A DNA stretch of 64,000 bases from NCBI GenBank assembly GCA_002368155.1, contig AP018180.1, positions 186,001 to 250,000 on the forward strand, given 5' to 3'. Every line of letters starts with the position of its first letter. The stretch's first letter is position 1. Below are positions 52,726-61,999 of the stretch, in pieces. This DNA is from Nostoc carneum NIES-2107 (lineage in GTDB: Bacteria > Cyanobacteriota > Cyanobacteriia > Cyanobacteriales > Nostocaceae). The position numbers were made by a program, and so were the translations under genes. The notes below the pieces were generated by a model that was given only the letters and a program-made list of their open reading frames with translations, was not told the DNA's origin and made no database searches.

Positions 52726-53634
52726 TTACTTTTTATTAGCAATTAACTTTTGGTCTTTATCTTGCATTTCTAAAAGTTCTGGAATAGTCACAAAACTGTA
52801 ACCTTCTTTCTTAAATCTGGCAATAATACTGGGTAAAGCTTGCACTGTTTGGGAACGATTACCACCGCCATCATGCATTAACACAATTCCACCTGGTTTT
52901 GCTGCCTGGAAAACATTATTGATTAACCTTGGCACGCTAGGACGGGAGTAGTCCATAGAGTCTGAAGACCACATGATAACTGCATATTTACTATTTTTTG
53001 CATAATTAGCTACGCCATTATGCATCATGCCTCCTGGTGGTCTAAACAGATTTGTTTTCACACCTGTAGTTTTAAAAATGATGTCTGTTGTGTTGTCAAC
53101 TTCATAAGCAGCTGTTTGTGGATTCATAAAATGATACCAGTGATGCCACGTATGGTTAGCAATAGTATGACCGTCAGCTGCCACCCGCTTTAAAATATCG
53201 GGAAAATTCTTGACATTCTGTCCTACGACAAAAAACGTTGCTTTGATATCATTTTTTTTGAGAATATCTAATACTTGTGCAGTACTCTCAGGCCAAGGGC
53301 CGTCATCAAAAGTCAGTGCAATGACTTTTTGTCCTTGAGTGAGTTTTGCTGCTTTGATGGTCGCCCCTACAACACTTGCTGGTAAAGGATAAGCCATACC
53401 CTTAGCTTGGGCCTGTTGTTGCCAGCTGGTCAGCATTGTCGCCTTTAAACTTTCTATCCGCTGTTGAGTTCCTGCTTGAGCAGATACGGTAGTTTCACTT
53501 ATACTAGGCTGACCTTGAGCATCAGAGGCATTTGGTTTGACAAGCATCATCAAGCCCAGACTGAAAGTCCCAACTAAGCCAACTAATGCAATCAATATTC
53601 CTTGTGGCCAAAAAAACGACTTACTGTTTTCCAC
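52726..53634 (-). CDS. Membrane-anchored polysaccharide deacetylase (NodB/CE4)
   Basis: A 302-residue protein. A single N-terminal helix (QGILIALVGLVGTFSLGLMMLV) anchors or secretes it; a 75-residue linker follows. The NodB domain contains all CE4 motifs: TFDDGP with the catalytic and metal Asp pair, HTWHH for the two zinc histidines, RPPGG, and the C-terminal MHDGGG. The enzyme removes N- or O-acetyl groups from cell-wall or exopolysaccharide sugars outside the cytoplasmic membrane. It begins the envelope-related part of the window but is separated from the glycosyltransferases by 1.5 kb. Confidence 0.92.
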   Translation of the reverse strand: MENSKSFFWPQGILIALVGLVGTFSLGLMMLVKPNASDAQGQPSISETTVSAQAGTQQRIESLKATMLTSWQQQAQAKGMAYPLPASVVGATIKAAKLTQGQKVIALTFDDGPWPESTAQVLDILKKNDIKATFFVVGQNVKNFPDILKRVAADGHTIANHTWHHWYHFMNPQTAAYEVDNTTDIIFKTTGVKTNLFRPPGGMMHNGVANYAKNSKYAVIMWSSDSMDYSRPSVPRLINNVFQAAKPGGIVLMHDGGGNRSQTVQALPSIIARFKKEGYSFVTIPELLEMQDKDQKLIANKK

Positions 53635-55180
53635 TTAATATAGCTCCTTCAAGGGACGAACCATCAGTTAAGTACCTGACGGTAAGTTATAACACATTTT
53701 CTCTAGATACTTAGATACAAATATAACTACTGGTAATCCTGAAATTTGAATCAAGATTAACAGATAATTTATCAATCGGTCATATAGATATAACAAGCTT
53801 CACTGAAACCCAGATAATCTGGCTTTATGAGAACCTATCTATAGGGTATTTGGTAGTGTGGAATGCCCAAGCCCAAAACCGCAAAGATTGGGATTTGCAC
53901 TTGTAAATATCAATAGTTAAATCTAAGAAACAGTACAATCCGATGATTGACTGCACTTTTATAAGGTTTATGCTAGCAGGATTACTGATTTGACTCAGCT
54001 ACCTTGTCTTATGAGTTGATTAATTTGCACACTCTTTACCTCTTAGTAATAAGCTTTGTTTTGCTTTTATGCAAGAGGTTGACTTCCCAATTAGCCTATA
54101 TAGAAGGCTACATATACGCTCCTCGCATTGAAAGGATTATTCAGTTTCATAGTTTATCAGGTATATTGTACTGCTGAGAGTGATTTTTTTCTTTTTAAAA
54201 AAAAGTTAAATTGTCAACTCTCTGACTGTTACTGTTTGATGCCATTAAATAAATAGACTACATTCAATCGAATATAGTTTCTCATTGCTTAAATAAACTT
54301 AGTCGTTAAGCTAGATACTGTTTACTAATGACATCAAATAAAATTTTATTTGGATATCAGCTAGAGATTTTGATCCGGATACTTTTGGGAGTAAGTATCT
54401 AAAGAATTGTTGCTAATGGTAAATAGTTAAAATCAGCAAACATTTCCACACTTTATCAATGCATAAGTTTAAGAATTGACGTATATATTCCTATAATTAA
54501 GAGCTATATATTACCGTAGTTTTACTTAAAACGCTGCAAGAGTTGGCTGTAATCATATCATAACTTTGATTTCATTTAAATATAATTTCTACTGTGATGG
54601 CTGTCATCAGCAGTTTTAAAGTATTTTTGTAAAATAGATAGTTTTAGATTATACAGCGTAACCTAAAATTGATGCTGATTGCATAGATAAAGTTTCCTCT
54701 TAACTGGCAGATTGCGGCTGAGTACTTAAACTAAAAGTTGAGGCTGGGCATTAATAATGACACAAAGTATAGCACCTATGTAAACAGTATTAAAGTCAAG
54801 TTAACAGTATTGTTTAGGGAAAAATTTTGAGTAAAAAATAAAACTCAGCAATGCATACTCCGATCACGACTGTTGAGAATAGGAATGATCAATGAGATGC
54901 GATCGCCACTCAGGTGTCACTTCAGTACTAAAATACCTTCCAGAGGAAAAATACCAGCAGTTAATGCTCAATAATAATATTGATGAGTTAGTAGTCAGCA
55001 CTAATATAAGGTACAGGGCTAAAGCAATCAGACTAAATTCTTGACTAAGAATCTGTTTCTAAAAATTGAACGTCAAGATGATGATGGGCAATTAAACATA
55101 TAAATTCATAGTTTGAACTATGTAAGCATTGAGAGTTTGTTGGCACAAAATCAACCTTTGGTTAAATTTGTTTAATAAAT
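53635..55180. other. 1.5-kb AT-rich region without a supported gene
   Basis: The longest gene-free stretch of the window. By eye it is clearly more A/T-rich than its surroundings. It has a small hairpin (TAGCC...GGCTA, 54097-54115), but no heptamer arrays, tRNA or known RNA motif. One short plus-strand frame (54892-55044, 50 codons, AGGA 7 bases upstream) has a plausible start, but its product (MRCDRHSGVTSVLKYLPEEK...) has no recognised relative and may be a decayed remnant. Divergent promoters for the deacetylase and the first glycosyltransferase must lie here. Confidence 0.5.
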
Positions 55181-57619
55181 ATGGCTTCTCCCAATTTTTC
55201 TAGAGTCGATAAAGATTACTTCATATTATTCATAATTTGGTTGATTGCCTTAATTATAGATAGGACATGGTTTCTCTTAGATGAATCGATACCTGCTTAC
55301 GATCAAAGTGCTCATTTAACAATGGCATTACATCATTATCGAGTTTTTCAAGATTTTAATCTTTTTTCTGGTGATTGGTGGTTATCTTTGTGGCAGCGCA
55401 GTCAGAGTTACCGCGCACCTTTTGTTTATATTTGTACTGTACCTTTTTTCTTCTTATTTGGTAGAGGATATGATCAGGCTACTTTAGTGAATTTATTATT
55501 TACTGCAATAATTATTTTATCTGTATATCATTTAGGCAAATATTTATTTAAAAGTCGTCAGGTGGGCATAACCGCCGGCATATTTTGTCTGTTATTTCCT
55601 ATTTTGGGAATGATGCGGACAGATTATTTATTAGATTATGGTTTAACGGCAGTTGTTATCTTTACTTTTACAATTTTAACTGTTTGGAAAGATAGTTTTA
55701 CAGGTTTTTATTCTTTGATGTTAACCCTGAGCCTAGGATTAGGAGTAGGGTTGATTATGCTGGCTAAACCAACAGGATTTATTTTTATTTTAGTACCTAG
55801 TATTTGGCTATTTATTAGCTTTATTAGAAAACGCCAATATATTAAACTTCTGCAAACTGTTTTAGCCTTAACTGTAGCTTGGTTAATTTGTGGTTTTTGG
55901 TACGGCTTAAATTGGTTAACGATTATTACCTCTGCATTAAACGCTAACAATGTTGGCAAAGCCGAAGGCGATCCCCCAGCCACAACTCTTGCTGGATGGT
56001 TAGTTTATCCAAATATGCTACCTGAAAGTATTGGACTACCAATATTATTTACCAGCATTGGTATTTTATTGGTTTATCTAATTAAAAATAAATTTAAAAA
56101 GGAAGCAATTAAAGCTATATTGTATAAATCTGGGTTAAATTGGTTATTAATCTTTTTATGCAGTAGTTATATATTCTGTTCGCTAGGCACAAATAAAGAT
56201 ATTAGATTTATTCTGCCTTGCTTTCCTGCTATTAGTCTGATTTTGGCTTATTTATTTAATTTAATTGAGAATAGATGGTTTGATAGAATCAGATTTACGG
56301 CTATTGGGCTAAGTGGCATAGTTTTACTCAATAATTTATTTCCATTACCCCTAATTCAAGTATGGGGAGGAAAGCATTTACCTAATGATGAAGGTAAAAA
56401 ATATTCTTTAACGCAATTAATCGATAAAATTAACCAAACTAATCCCTATTTAAGAACAACCTTAGGGGTAATCCCGGTTTCTACTCCTCAAGTTAATGAG
56501 TTTACATTAGATTATTTTGGAACGTTAGCTGATTTTCGCGTCTCTGGTAGGAAACTAACTACTAATTTATCTCAAGTAGAGCAAGATTTAAAAAATTTTT
56601 CTTGGTATGTGACTAGAGATAATGAACCAGATGAACCTGGTGAAAGAGGGGAAACTAAACGCAAATTAAAATCTTTAGTTGAATCCTCTCCTGATTTAAA
56701 ATTACAGGGTGAATGGGGATTGCCTAATGCTGATAAATTAAGAATATACCAGCGTGTAAATCCGGCTGTGGTAGTTGAAAAATTAAATGATAGTAATGTT
56801 GCCATTAGTTTAAAGCAGGTAATAGCATCTAATCAGTTAATTGTGGGTAAAAATAATCCTATTACTTATCAAATAACAGGTTCATGGAATGATTTGCAAA
56901 ATGGCTTATTACTTTTAAAATGGCAAAATGAACAATCGGCTTGGTATCACGATCATGCAATTGCTTTAGGTAATTTATATTGTGGACTGAAATGCCATCC
57001 TCAAGGTAATTTTCAGGTTACAGAGAATTTGTCTACATTTATCCCAAAAACTCTACCAATCGGGAAATATCAACTTTCAGCGTTGTATTTGGATAGAAAA
57101 AACAGCAAAGTTACGCCTTTAAATATTCCTAACACTAGTGTGAATGTAACAGATACAGGAAATCTAGCAAAATCACCTGCATTAGACTTAGTTTCTCGAA
57201 TGTCACAATTAGCTGGAGAATTTCAGCAGGGTAAGCTAGATAATATATTTGTACAAGTTGGTAATTTTAACCAATATGATGCTAACAAAGATTATTTAAA
57301 TCAAATTGAATTCGCAGCTAATTATTACTTGCAGAATGAACCCAATAACCTCAATTGGCGTTATACTCTAGCTTTATCGCAACTTTTACAGCGCCAAGTT
57401 CCAGAATTAATTCAAAATTTAACAGAAATAACTAAATATGATGCCAAAAATCCTTATGCATGGCTTTACTTAGCGTTTGTTTATTTATATAATTTTCAAC
57501 CTAGACAAGCAGAACCAAAATTAGCGATCGCAGAAAAACTCAAACCAGATGTACCCGAATTAAAGACTTTAAAAACAGTCACAAATATCATGAAATTTTT
57601 GCCGTTAATTCACTTTTAA
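55181..57619 (+). CDS. Large membrane glycosyltransferase (GT-C / family 39-like)
   Basis: An 812-residue protein. Residues 1-400 hold about ten membrane helices in the GT-C pattern. The first periplasmic loop carries the acidic motif DESIPAYDQSAHLTMAL, where GT-C enzymes place their catalytic Asp/Glu, and a later AKPTGFIFILVP helix is typical of family 39. After the membrane part there is a soluble region of about 400 residues, ending in helix pairs resembling tetratricopeptide repeats (NLNWRYTLALSQLLQRQ, NPYAWLYLAFVYLYNFQPRQAEPKL). It probably transfers a sugar from a polyprenyl-phosphate donor on the periplasmic face. The acceptor is unknown. Three bases separate it from the next gene. Confidence 0.83.
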   Translation: MASPNFSRVDKDYFILFIIWLIALIIDRTWFLLDESIPAYDQSAHLTMALHHYRVFQDFNLFSGDWWLSLWQRSQSYRAPFVYICTVPFFFLFGRGYDQATLVNLLFTAIIILSVYHLGKYLFKSRQVGITAGIFCLLFPILGMMRTDYLLDYGLTAVVIFTFTILTVWKDSFTGFYSLMLTLSLGLGVGLIMLAKPTGFIFILVPSIWLFISFIRKRQYIKLLQTVLALTVAWLICGFWYGLNWLTIITSALNANNVGKAEGDPPATTLAGWLVYPNMLPESIGLPILFTSIGILLVYLIKNKFKKEAIKAILYKSGLNWLLIFLCSSYIFCSLGTNKDIRFILPCFPAISLILAYLFNLIENRWFDRIRFTAIGLSGIVLLNNLFPLPLIQVWGGKHLPNDEGKKYSLTQLIDKINQTNPYLRTTLGVIPVSTPQVNEFTLDYFGTLADFRVSGRKLTTNLSQVEQDLKNFSWYVTRDNEPDEPGERGETKRKLKSLVESSPDLKLQGEWGLPNADKLRIYQRVNPAVVVEKLNDSNVAISLKQVIASNQLIVGKNNPITYQITGSWNDLQNGLLLLKWQNEQSAWYHDHAIALGNLYCGLKCHPQGNFQVTENLSTFIPKTLPIGKYQLSALYLDRKNSKVTPLNIPNTSVNVTDTGNLAKSPALDLVSRMSQLAGEFQQGKLDNIFVQVGNFNQYDANKDYLNQIEFAANYYLQNEPNNLNWRYTLALSQLLQRQVPELIQNLTEITKYDAKNPYAWLYLAFVYLYNFQPRQAEPKLAIAEKLKPDVPELKTLKTVTNIMKFLPLIHF

Positions 57620-57622
57620 AAT

Positions 57623-59152
57623 ATGCGTCCATTCACAAACAAAGAATGGTTATTAGCTTTATTAGCAGCTTCCCTAGTTTTGTGGCTGATATTTTTGGGG
57701 AATTTACCCCTACGAGATTGGGATGAAGGTACTTATGCGATTGTTGCTAGAGAAATTTACCGCAAAGGTAATTGGCTTTATCCTACTCTTCAGGGAGAAC
57801 CATTTTTATTGAAACCACCTTTAATGCAGTGGTTAATTGCACTGTGTTACCACATCGGAGGAGTGCAAGAATTTACCACTAGATTTCCTGGTGCGGTGTT
57901 AACAGCCTTGGGAGTACCTTTACTTTATATGGTGGGGCGTTTGGTTTTTTTAGAAACTTTACCAGCGCTGTTTTCTGCTTTAGTTTACTTAACTATGCTA
58001 CCTGTGGTGCGTCACGGTAGATTAGCAATGTTAGATGGGATGACAATCTCATTTTTTCTACTATTGCTGTTTTGTTTATTGAAGGCGCGTCATCATCAAA
58101 AGTTTGCTTTGGGTGTGGGTTTTTGTTTAGGGCTAATTACTCTCACCAAGGGAATGTTAGTTGTAGTTTTAGCAGGAATTGCTGCTTTATTTATCCTGGT
58201 AAATAGACAATTCACTTTATTAAAAAATCCCTATTTATGGGTGGGAATGTTGTTAGGTAATGCACCTGCGATCGCATGGTATGTTGCCCAATATCAACAT
58301 TATGGTGATGCATTCTTAAACGTGCATTTTCAAGCCCAAGCTTTAGATAGGCTGGGAACAGCAGTGGAAGGAAATACTGGCCCGCCTTGGTACTATTTAC
58401 TGGAGATTCTCAAATATGGTTTCCCCTGGCTGTTATTTTTGCCAGGAGGTTTATATTTAAGCTGGAAAAAACGCCAAACTGCTTGGGGTTGTTTAATTCT
58501 CATCGGTACAATTGTCTATTTAGGAATTATTTCCTTGATGAGGACAAAACTACCTTGGTATGTAATGCCTATATATCCTTTTTTAGCTTTAGCAATAGGT
58601 GTTAACTTAACCGAAATCTGGCAACAAAATAAGTTGAAAGCTAAAGCCTTAACTGTATTATTTGCTGCCTTATCTGTGGTTGGTTGTGGAGGTTGCGTTT
58701 ACTTTTTAATTGCCGATACACAGCCTAGTTTAATCATCATGAGTATTGTTTTAGCAATTACTATGGGTATGACAGCATGGTTGATTAAACAGCAAAACCG
58801 TAAGTTTATTCCAGTATTATTTGCTGGGATGTATTTAGTTTTAGCCTTGTTAATGAGTTCACAATCTTGGGTTTGGGAGTTAAATGAAACTTTCCCCGCC
58901 AAGCCAGTAGGCGCATTAATTCGGGCAAATGTACCAGCCGGAACGCAAATTTACACTTCTTTCGCTTATGGTCGTCCTAGTGTAGATTTTTATAGTGATT
59001 GTAAAGTTACTGCTGCACCTTTGCCTGTTTTACAACAAATGTTAGCTAAAAAGTCTTATTTACTTTTAGATAAAGATGCTATGCAGAAAATAGATATTAG
59101 TAATAGTAAAGTTAAAGGCGAAGCTGAAGGATTTACTTTGATTGCACCATAA
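57623..59152 (+). CDS. Family 39 glycosyltransferase (ArnT/PMT-like)
   Basis: A 509-residue membrane protein with about eleven to twelve helices. The N-terminal catalytic loop reads NLPLRDWDEGTYAIVAREIYR, with the Asp-Glu pair of PMT/ArnT enzymes. It is followed by EPFLLKPPLMQWLIAL, the lipid-donor KPPL motif seen in ArnT, and RFPGAVLTALGVPLLYMVGR. A periplasmic C-terminal domain follows (TFPAKPVGALIRANVPAG). It uses an undecaprenyl-phosphate-linked sugar. The gene is 3 bp after the preceding glycosyltransferase and clearly co-transcribed. The target (lipid, glycan or protein) cannot be told from sequence. Confidence 0.9.
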   Translation: MRPFTNKEWLLALLAASLVLWLIFLGNLPLRDWDEGTYAIVAREIYRKGNWLYPTLQGEPFLLKPPLMQWLIALCYHIGGVQEFTTRFPGAVLTALGVPLLYMVGRLVFLETLPALFSALVYLTMLPVVRHGRLAMLDGMTISFFLLLLFCLLKARHHQKFALGVGFCLGLITLTKGMLVVVLAGIAALFILVNRQFTLLKNPYLWVGMLLGNAPAIAWYVAQYQHYGDAFLNVHFQAQALDRLGTAVEGNTGPPWYYLLEILKYGFPWLLFLPGGLYLSWKKRQTAWGCLILIGTIVYLGIISLMRTKLPWYVMPIYPFLALAIGVNLTEIWQQNKLKAKALTVLFAALSVVGCGGCVYFLIADTQPSLIIMSIVLAITMGMTAWLIKQQNRKFIPVLFAGMYLVLALLMSSQSWVWELNETFPAKPVGALIRANVPAGTQIYTSFAYGRPSVDFYSDCKVTAAPLPVLQQMLAKKSYLLLDKDAMQKIDISNSKVKGEAEGFTLIAP

Positions 59153-59192
59153 GATATGATTTATAAAGTGAACTTTAAATTGTAGAAAGATG

Positions 59193-59253
59193 GTGCGTTA
59201 CGGCTAATTCTCACTCTCATGAATTCCAAAATTTTTGCACAGCCGTAACACAC
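59193..59253. repeat. Hairpin repeat (GTGCGTTACGGCT type) between convergent genes
   Basis: GTGCGTTACGGCT (59193-59205) and AGCCGTAACACAC (59241-59253) pair at 12 of 13 positions. The GGGTGTGTTACGGC word is a familiar dispersed repeat in cyanobacteria. It lies between convergent glycosyltransferase genes and may serve as a bidirectional terminator. It abuts the stop codon of the DUF2079 gene. Confidence 0.7.
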
Positions 59254-59254
59254 C

Positions 59255-60649
59255 CTACGGTAATTTATTTTTACTAAATAAATACACATCATCACGCTGA
59301 TATTGCAATTTGAATTCTGGCTGAGTTTTCAACTGATTATATAAATTATGATAATCTTCTAAGCTTGCTGCCCAACCAAGGTGACGCAGATTCAGCAATA
59401 TATAATGATAATTATTTAATTCTTTGGGATTGTATTTAAAACTGATTAATTCTCTATGGGTTAAATGTGGCGTAATTATATCTGTAGTGAAAACGCTATC
59501 TGGAGTTTTAATTAAAGCGATCGAATCTTTTGTAGCTTGCCAATTATCTACATTTCTGAGATATCTGGAAGTAAATAATCCCCATTTACCTAGAACTAAA
59601 AACCCGACTAAAGACCATATAATAATTACCCGATTTTGCTTTATCCAAGTTTTACCACTTGCAAGGCTGGCAATTATCGCTACCATTAAAAATGGTAATG
59701 CTGCTAGGGAGTAATGCAAAACCAAATTTTTCTGCGAGGGATGGTCAGCAAGTATATTCAATGCAATGCAAGGAATTGCACCTATTAGAGATAACATATA
59801 TTGAGGTTTTAAACCCCATAATATGGGCGCTATTAAACTAACTAAATATTCTAAATTGATAGATGAAAAAATATTTTTAAATATAACTTCTGGGTGGGAT
59901 AGTAAAATTTTTACTGTTTCCGAGAATGAGTTTCCTAAATAGCTATAGCGATAAAGATGGCGGTTGAGTAATGCTGCTTCGCCACCGAAAAACGGGATAA
60001 TCAACTCATTCGCAATCAGAAACCAAGCTGTACCGCTAAAAAGTGCGATCGCACCATATAATTGCCGCTTTTCAAAAAATAATAACCACACTCCCATAGC
60101 CGCTACGGTTAAGGAAAGTACGGCTTTACAACCCAAAACTAAAATAATACTAATGCAAAACCAAATTATTCTTTTGCTTCTAGCAGCGAAAATTGCTGTT
60201 AAAAGTGCAGGAACAGCAATTACATCTGGGTGAAAATCAGCCAAATTGCTGTTATATACTACTGGATATAGTAGGTAAACAGCCATCATGACAACTGCTT
60301 GAGTTTTTTCTAAACCTGCTTGTAGCGCTAGCAAGTATGTAGGTAAAGCGCCTAAACCCAAAGCAAAAGACTGTACTGCAAATAGCCAATAAACGCTAGG
60401 GTAAATTTTGTAGAGTAAAGCCAAAAAATATAAAATCCAAGCAGCATGATCTGCTAAAGCATGAAAACCAATTATCGAAGAAATTGGTGTTTTTCCCTGA
60501 CTAATTAAGTAAATTCCTTGGTCAAAAAATGCTAAATCCCCAGATGAGTTAAATAATTCATGTCTGAGGGTACTAGAGATAAATAAGATGATGGTGCTAA
60601 TCAAAATAATTGCACCAACAGTATTCAATCTGGGAAATTTTTTATCCAC
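59255..60649 (-). CDS. DUF2079 family membrane protein (GT-C superfamily)
   Basis: A 464-residue polytopic protein with about ten helices. The DUF2079 signature is evident at the start: LRHELFNSSGDLAFFDQGIYLISQG, then GFHALADHAAWILYFLALLYKIYPS and NLADFHPDVIAVPALL. The family belongs to the GT-C membrane glycosyltransferase superfamily and is common in cyanobacteria and actinobacteria. Donor and acceptor are unknown. The C-terminal 100 residues are soluble (TPDSVFTTDIITPHLTHRE). Convergent with the plus-strand pair and 23 bp downstream of the next minus-strand gene. Confidence 0.86.
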   Translation of the reverse strand: MDKKFPRLNTVGAIILISTIILFISSTLRHELFNSSGDLAFFDQGIYLISQGKTPISSIIGFHALADHAAWILYFLALLYKIYPSVYWLFAVQSFALGLGALPTYLLALQAGLEKTQAVVMMAVYLLYPVVYNSNLADFHPDVIAVPALLTAIFAARSKRIIWFCISIILVLGCKAVLSLTVAAMGVWLLFFEKRQLYGAIALFSGTAWFLIANELIIPFFGGEAALLNRHLYRYSYLGNSFSETVKILLSHPEVIFKNIFSSINLEYLVSLIAPILWGLKPQYMLSLIGAIPCIALNILADHPSQKNLVLHYSLAALPFLMVAIIASLASGKTWIKQNRVIIIWSLVGFLVLGKWGLFTSRYLRNVDNWQATKDSIALIKTPDSVFTTDIITPHLTHRELISFKYNPKELNNYHYILLNLRHLGWAASLEDYHNLYNQLKTQPEFKLQYQRDDVYLFSKNKLP

Positions 60650-60672
60650 TAGAATTTATTGATGATGATTCT

Positions 60673-61842
60673 CTAGGAAATTTTAGCTTTCAATTTCGGA
60701 TAAATCATATCACAGTGACGCACAATAAACCAAAGCGTAAAACCTAAAGGAAAAGCAAATAATTTGATATATATGGGAGTTCCTAGATAACCAAAAAATG
60801 AAGCCAGTTGTACTGATATAGCTACCCAGCGATATTGAGGAAAGTAAAATGCAAAGATAATTGACAATATATCAGCAGGATAAAAATATCTTTCGTGCAT
60901 TTTGGGCAGAATATAGGGCATAAACAAAACTGATATAGTTGCTAAATGTATCAGTCTGTCTTGAGTAATTTCTAGCTTATTTTTGAAAACAACAAGATAG
61001 GCTAATAGCAACATAGCTGCTACTGTTGAAGCTAAACCTATCGGCACTACAATATTATAAAAATCGTTGGGAATCCATTGATATAAATTAGGTGAGCCTT
61101 TCGCTAGTTCCTTATATTTATTAGCTTGGTTAAAGTAGACTAACAACAAATCTGGCATGGGTCTGCCTGCAAACCAAGCTGGTAGCATTAAAACTATATA
61201 TACTAAGGGTACTATAGGCAGAAAATACCAAGATATTCTTTTTTTTAGCACCATAATTAATAGCAAAGGTGCTAAAAACATAGCTTGTAATTTAAAAGAA
61301 ACGGCTACACCGAAACTGATTAAAGCTGGAATTTGCTTGTAAATAGATAAAAAGTAAACACAAGCAACTAATCCTGTTGTGTAGATAACATCACATTGTC
61401 CCCAAAGGGAACTATTGTAAATAACTGTAGGGCTTAAAATAACTGCTAAAAAAGCAAATATTGCCATTCTTCCGGCTGGATATTTTAATTTGACGATTTT
61501 GTAGGTGAAGAAAGCACAAACAAAATCCATAGACATAGCAAACAGCTTAATTCCCAATATTTTTGGCAATCCAGAAAGCAGTGTAGCTGCAATTAAAATC
61601 CAGTAAAGATAAGGTGGTGTATAGTCAGCAAAACCATATTTTAAGGCACTAAATCCCTCATGAGAGGCGATGAAATCATACCAAGGCGCTAAAAAATATT
61701 TATAATCAACTGATTTATTAGGAATACAAATCCACCGGATGAATACGGCGAAGATAATACCAAGAGCCAAATATACGCTAACGGGGTAATTGAGCGGAGA
61801 TTTGATAAATTTAAAAAATGTCTGCTCCGAAGTTTTCGCCAT
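60673..61842 (-). CDS. Gpi18-like membrane mannosyltransferase homologue (GT-C)
   Basis: A 389-residue protein with about ten helices. It resembles the bacterial group related to eukaryotic Gpi18/ALG-type mannosyltransferases. An early loop contains VDYKYFLAPWYDFIASHEGF with acidic residues at the expected catalytic place. The SSLWGQCDVIYTTGLVAC motif and the KMHERYFYPADILSI segment are characteristic. The sugar donor is presumably a polyprenyl-phosphate mannose or related sugar; the acceptor is not known. It lies 23 bp upstream of the DUF2079 gene on the same strand, so the two are likely an operon. Confidence 0.85.
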   Translation of the reverse strand: MAKTSEQTFFKFIKSPLNYPVSVYLALGIIFAVFIRWICIPNKSVDYKYFLAPWYDFIASHEGFSALKYGFADYTPPYLYWILIAATLLSGLPKILGIKLFAMSMDFVCAFFTYKIVKLKYPAGRMAIFAFLAVILSPTVIYNSSLWGQCDVIYTTGLVACVYFLSIYKQIPALISFGVAVSFKLQAMFLAPLLLIMVLKKRISWYFLPIVPLVYIVLMLPAWFAGRPMPDLLLVYFNQANKYKELAKGSPNLYQWIPNDFYNIVVPIGLASTVAAMLLLAYLVVFKNKLEITQDRLIHLATISVLFMPYILPKMHERYFYPADILSIIFAFYFPQYRWVAISVQLASFFGYLGTPIYIKLFAFPLGFTLWFIVRHCDMIYPKLKAKIS

Positions 61843-61999
61843 AAATGATTATCTATTCTTCAGAAATTATAAAATCTTTCTATTCCTTTTCTGCAAAAAT
61901 TCGGATGCTGTAGAGGCGATGTCTACAATTGTTTACGCCTAAGCATCTGCTGCCAAATCAATAGGGTACAGCATTGCTGTACCCTAAAATCGTCAATAT

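Noticed and set aside
54892-55044. 50-codon plus-strand frame with AGGA 7 bases upstream
   Set aside because: The start is plausible but no relative is known, and an overlapping frame starts a few bases earlier. Mentioned in the spacer entry only.
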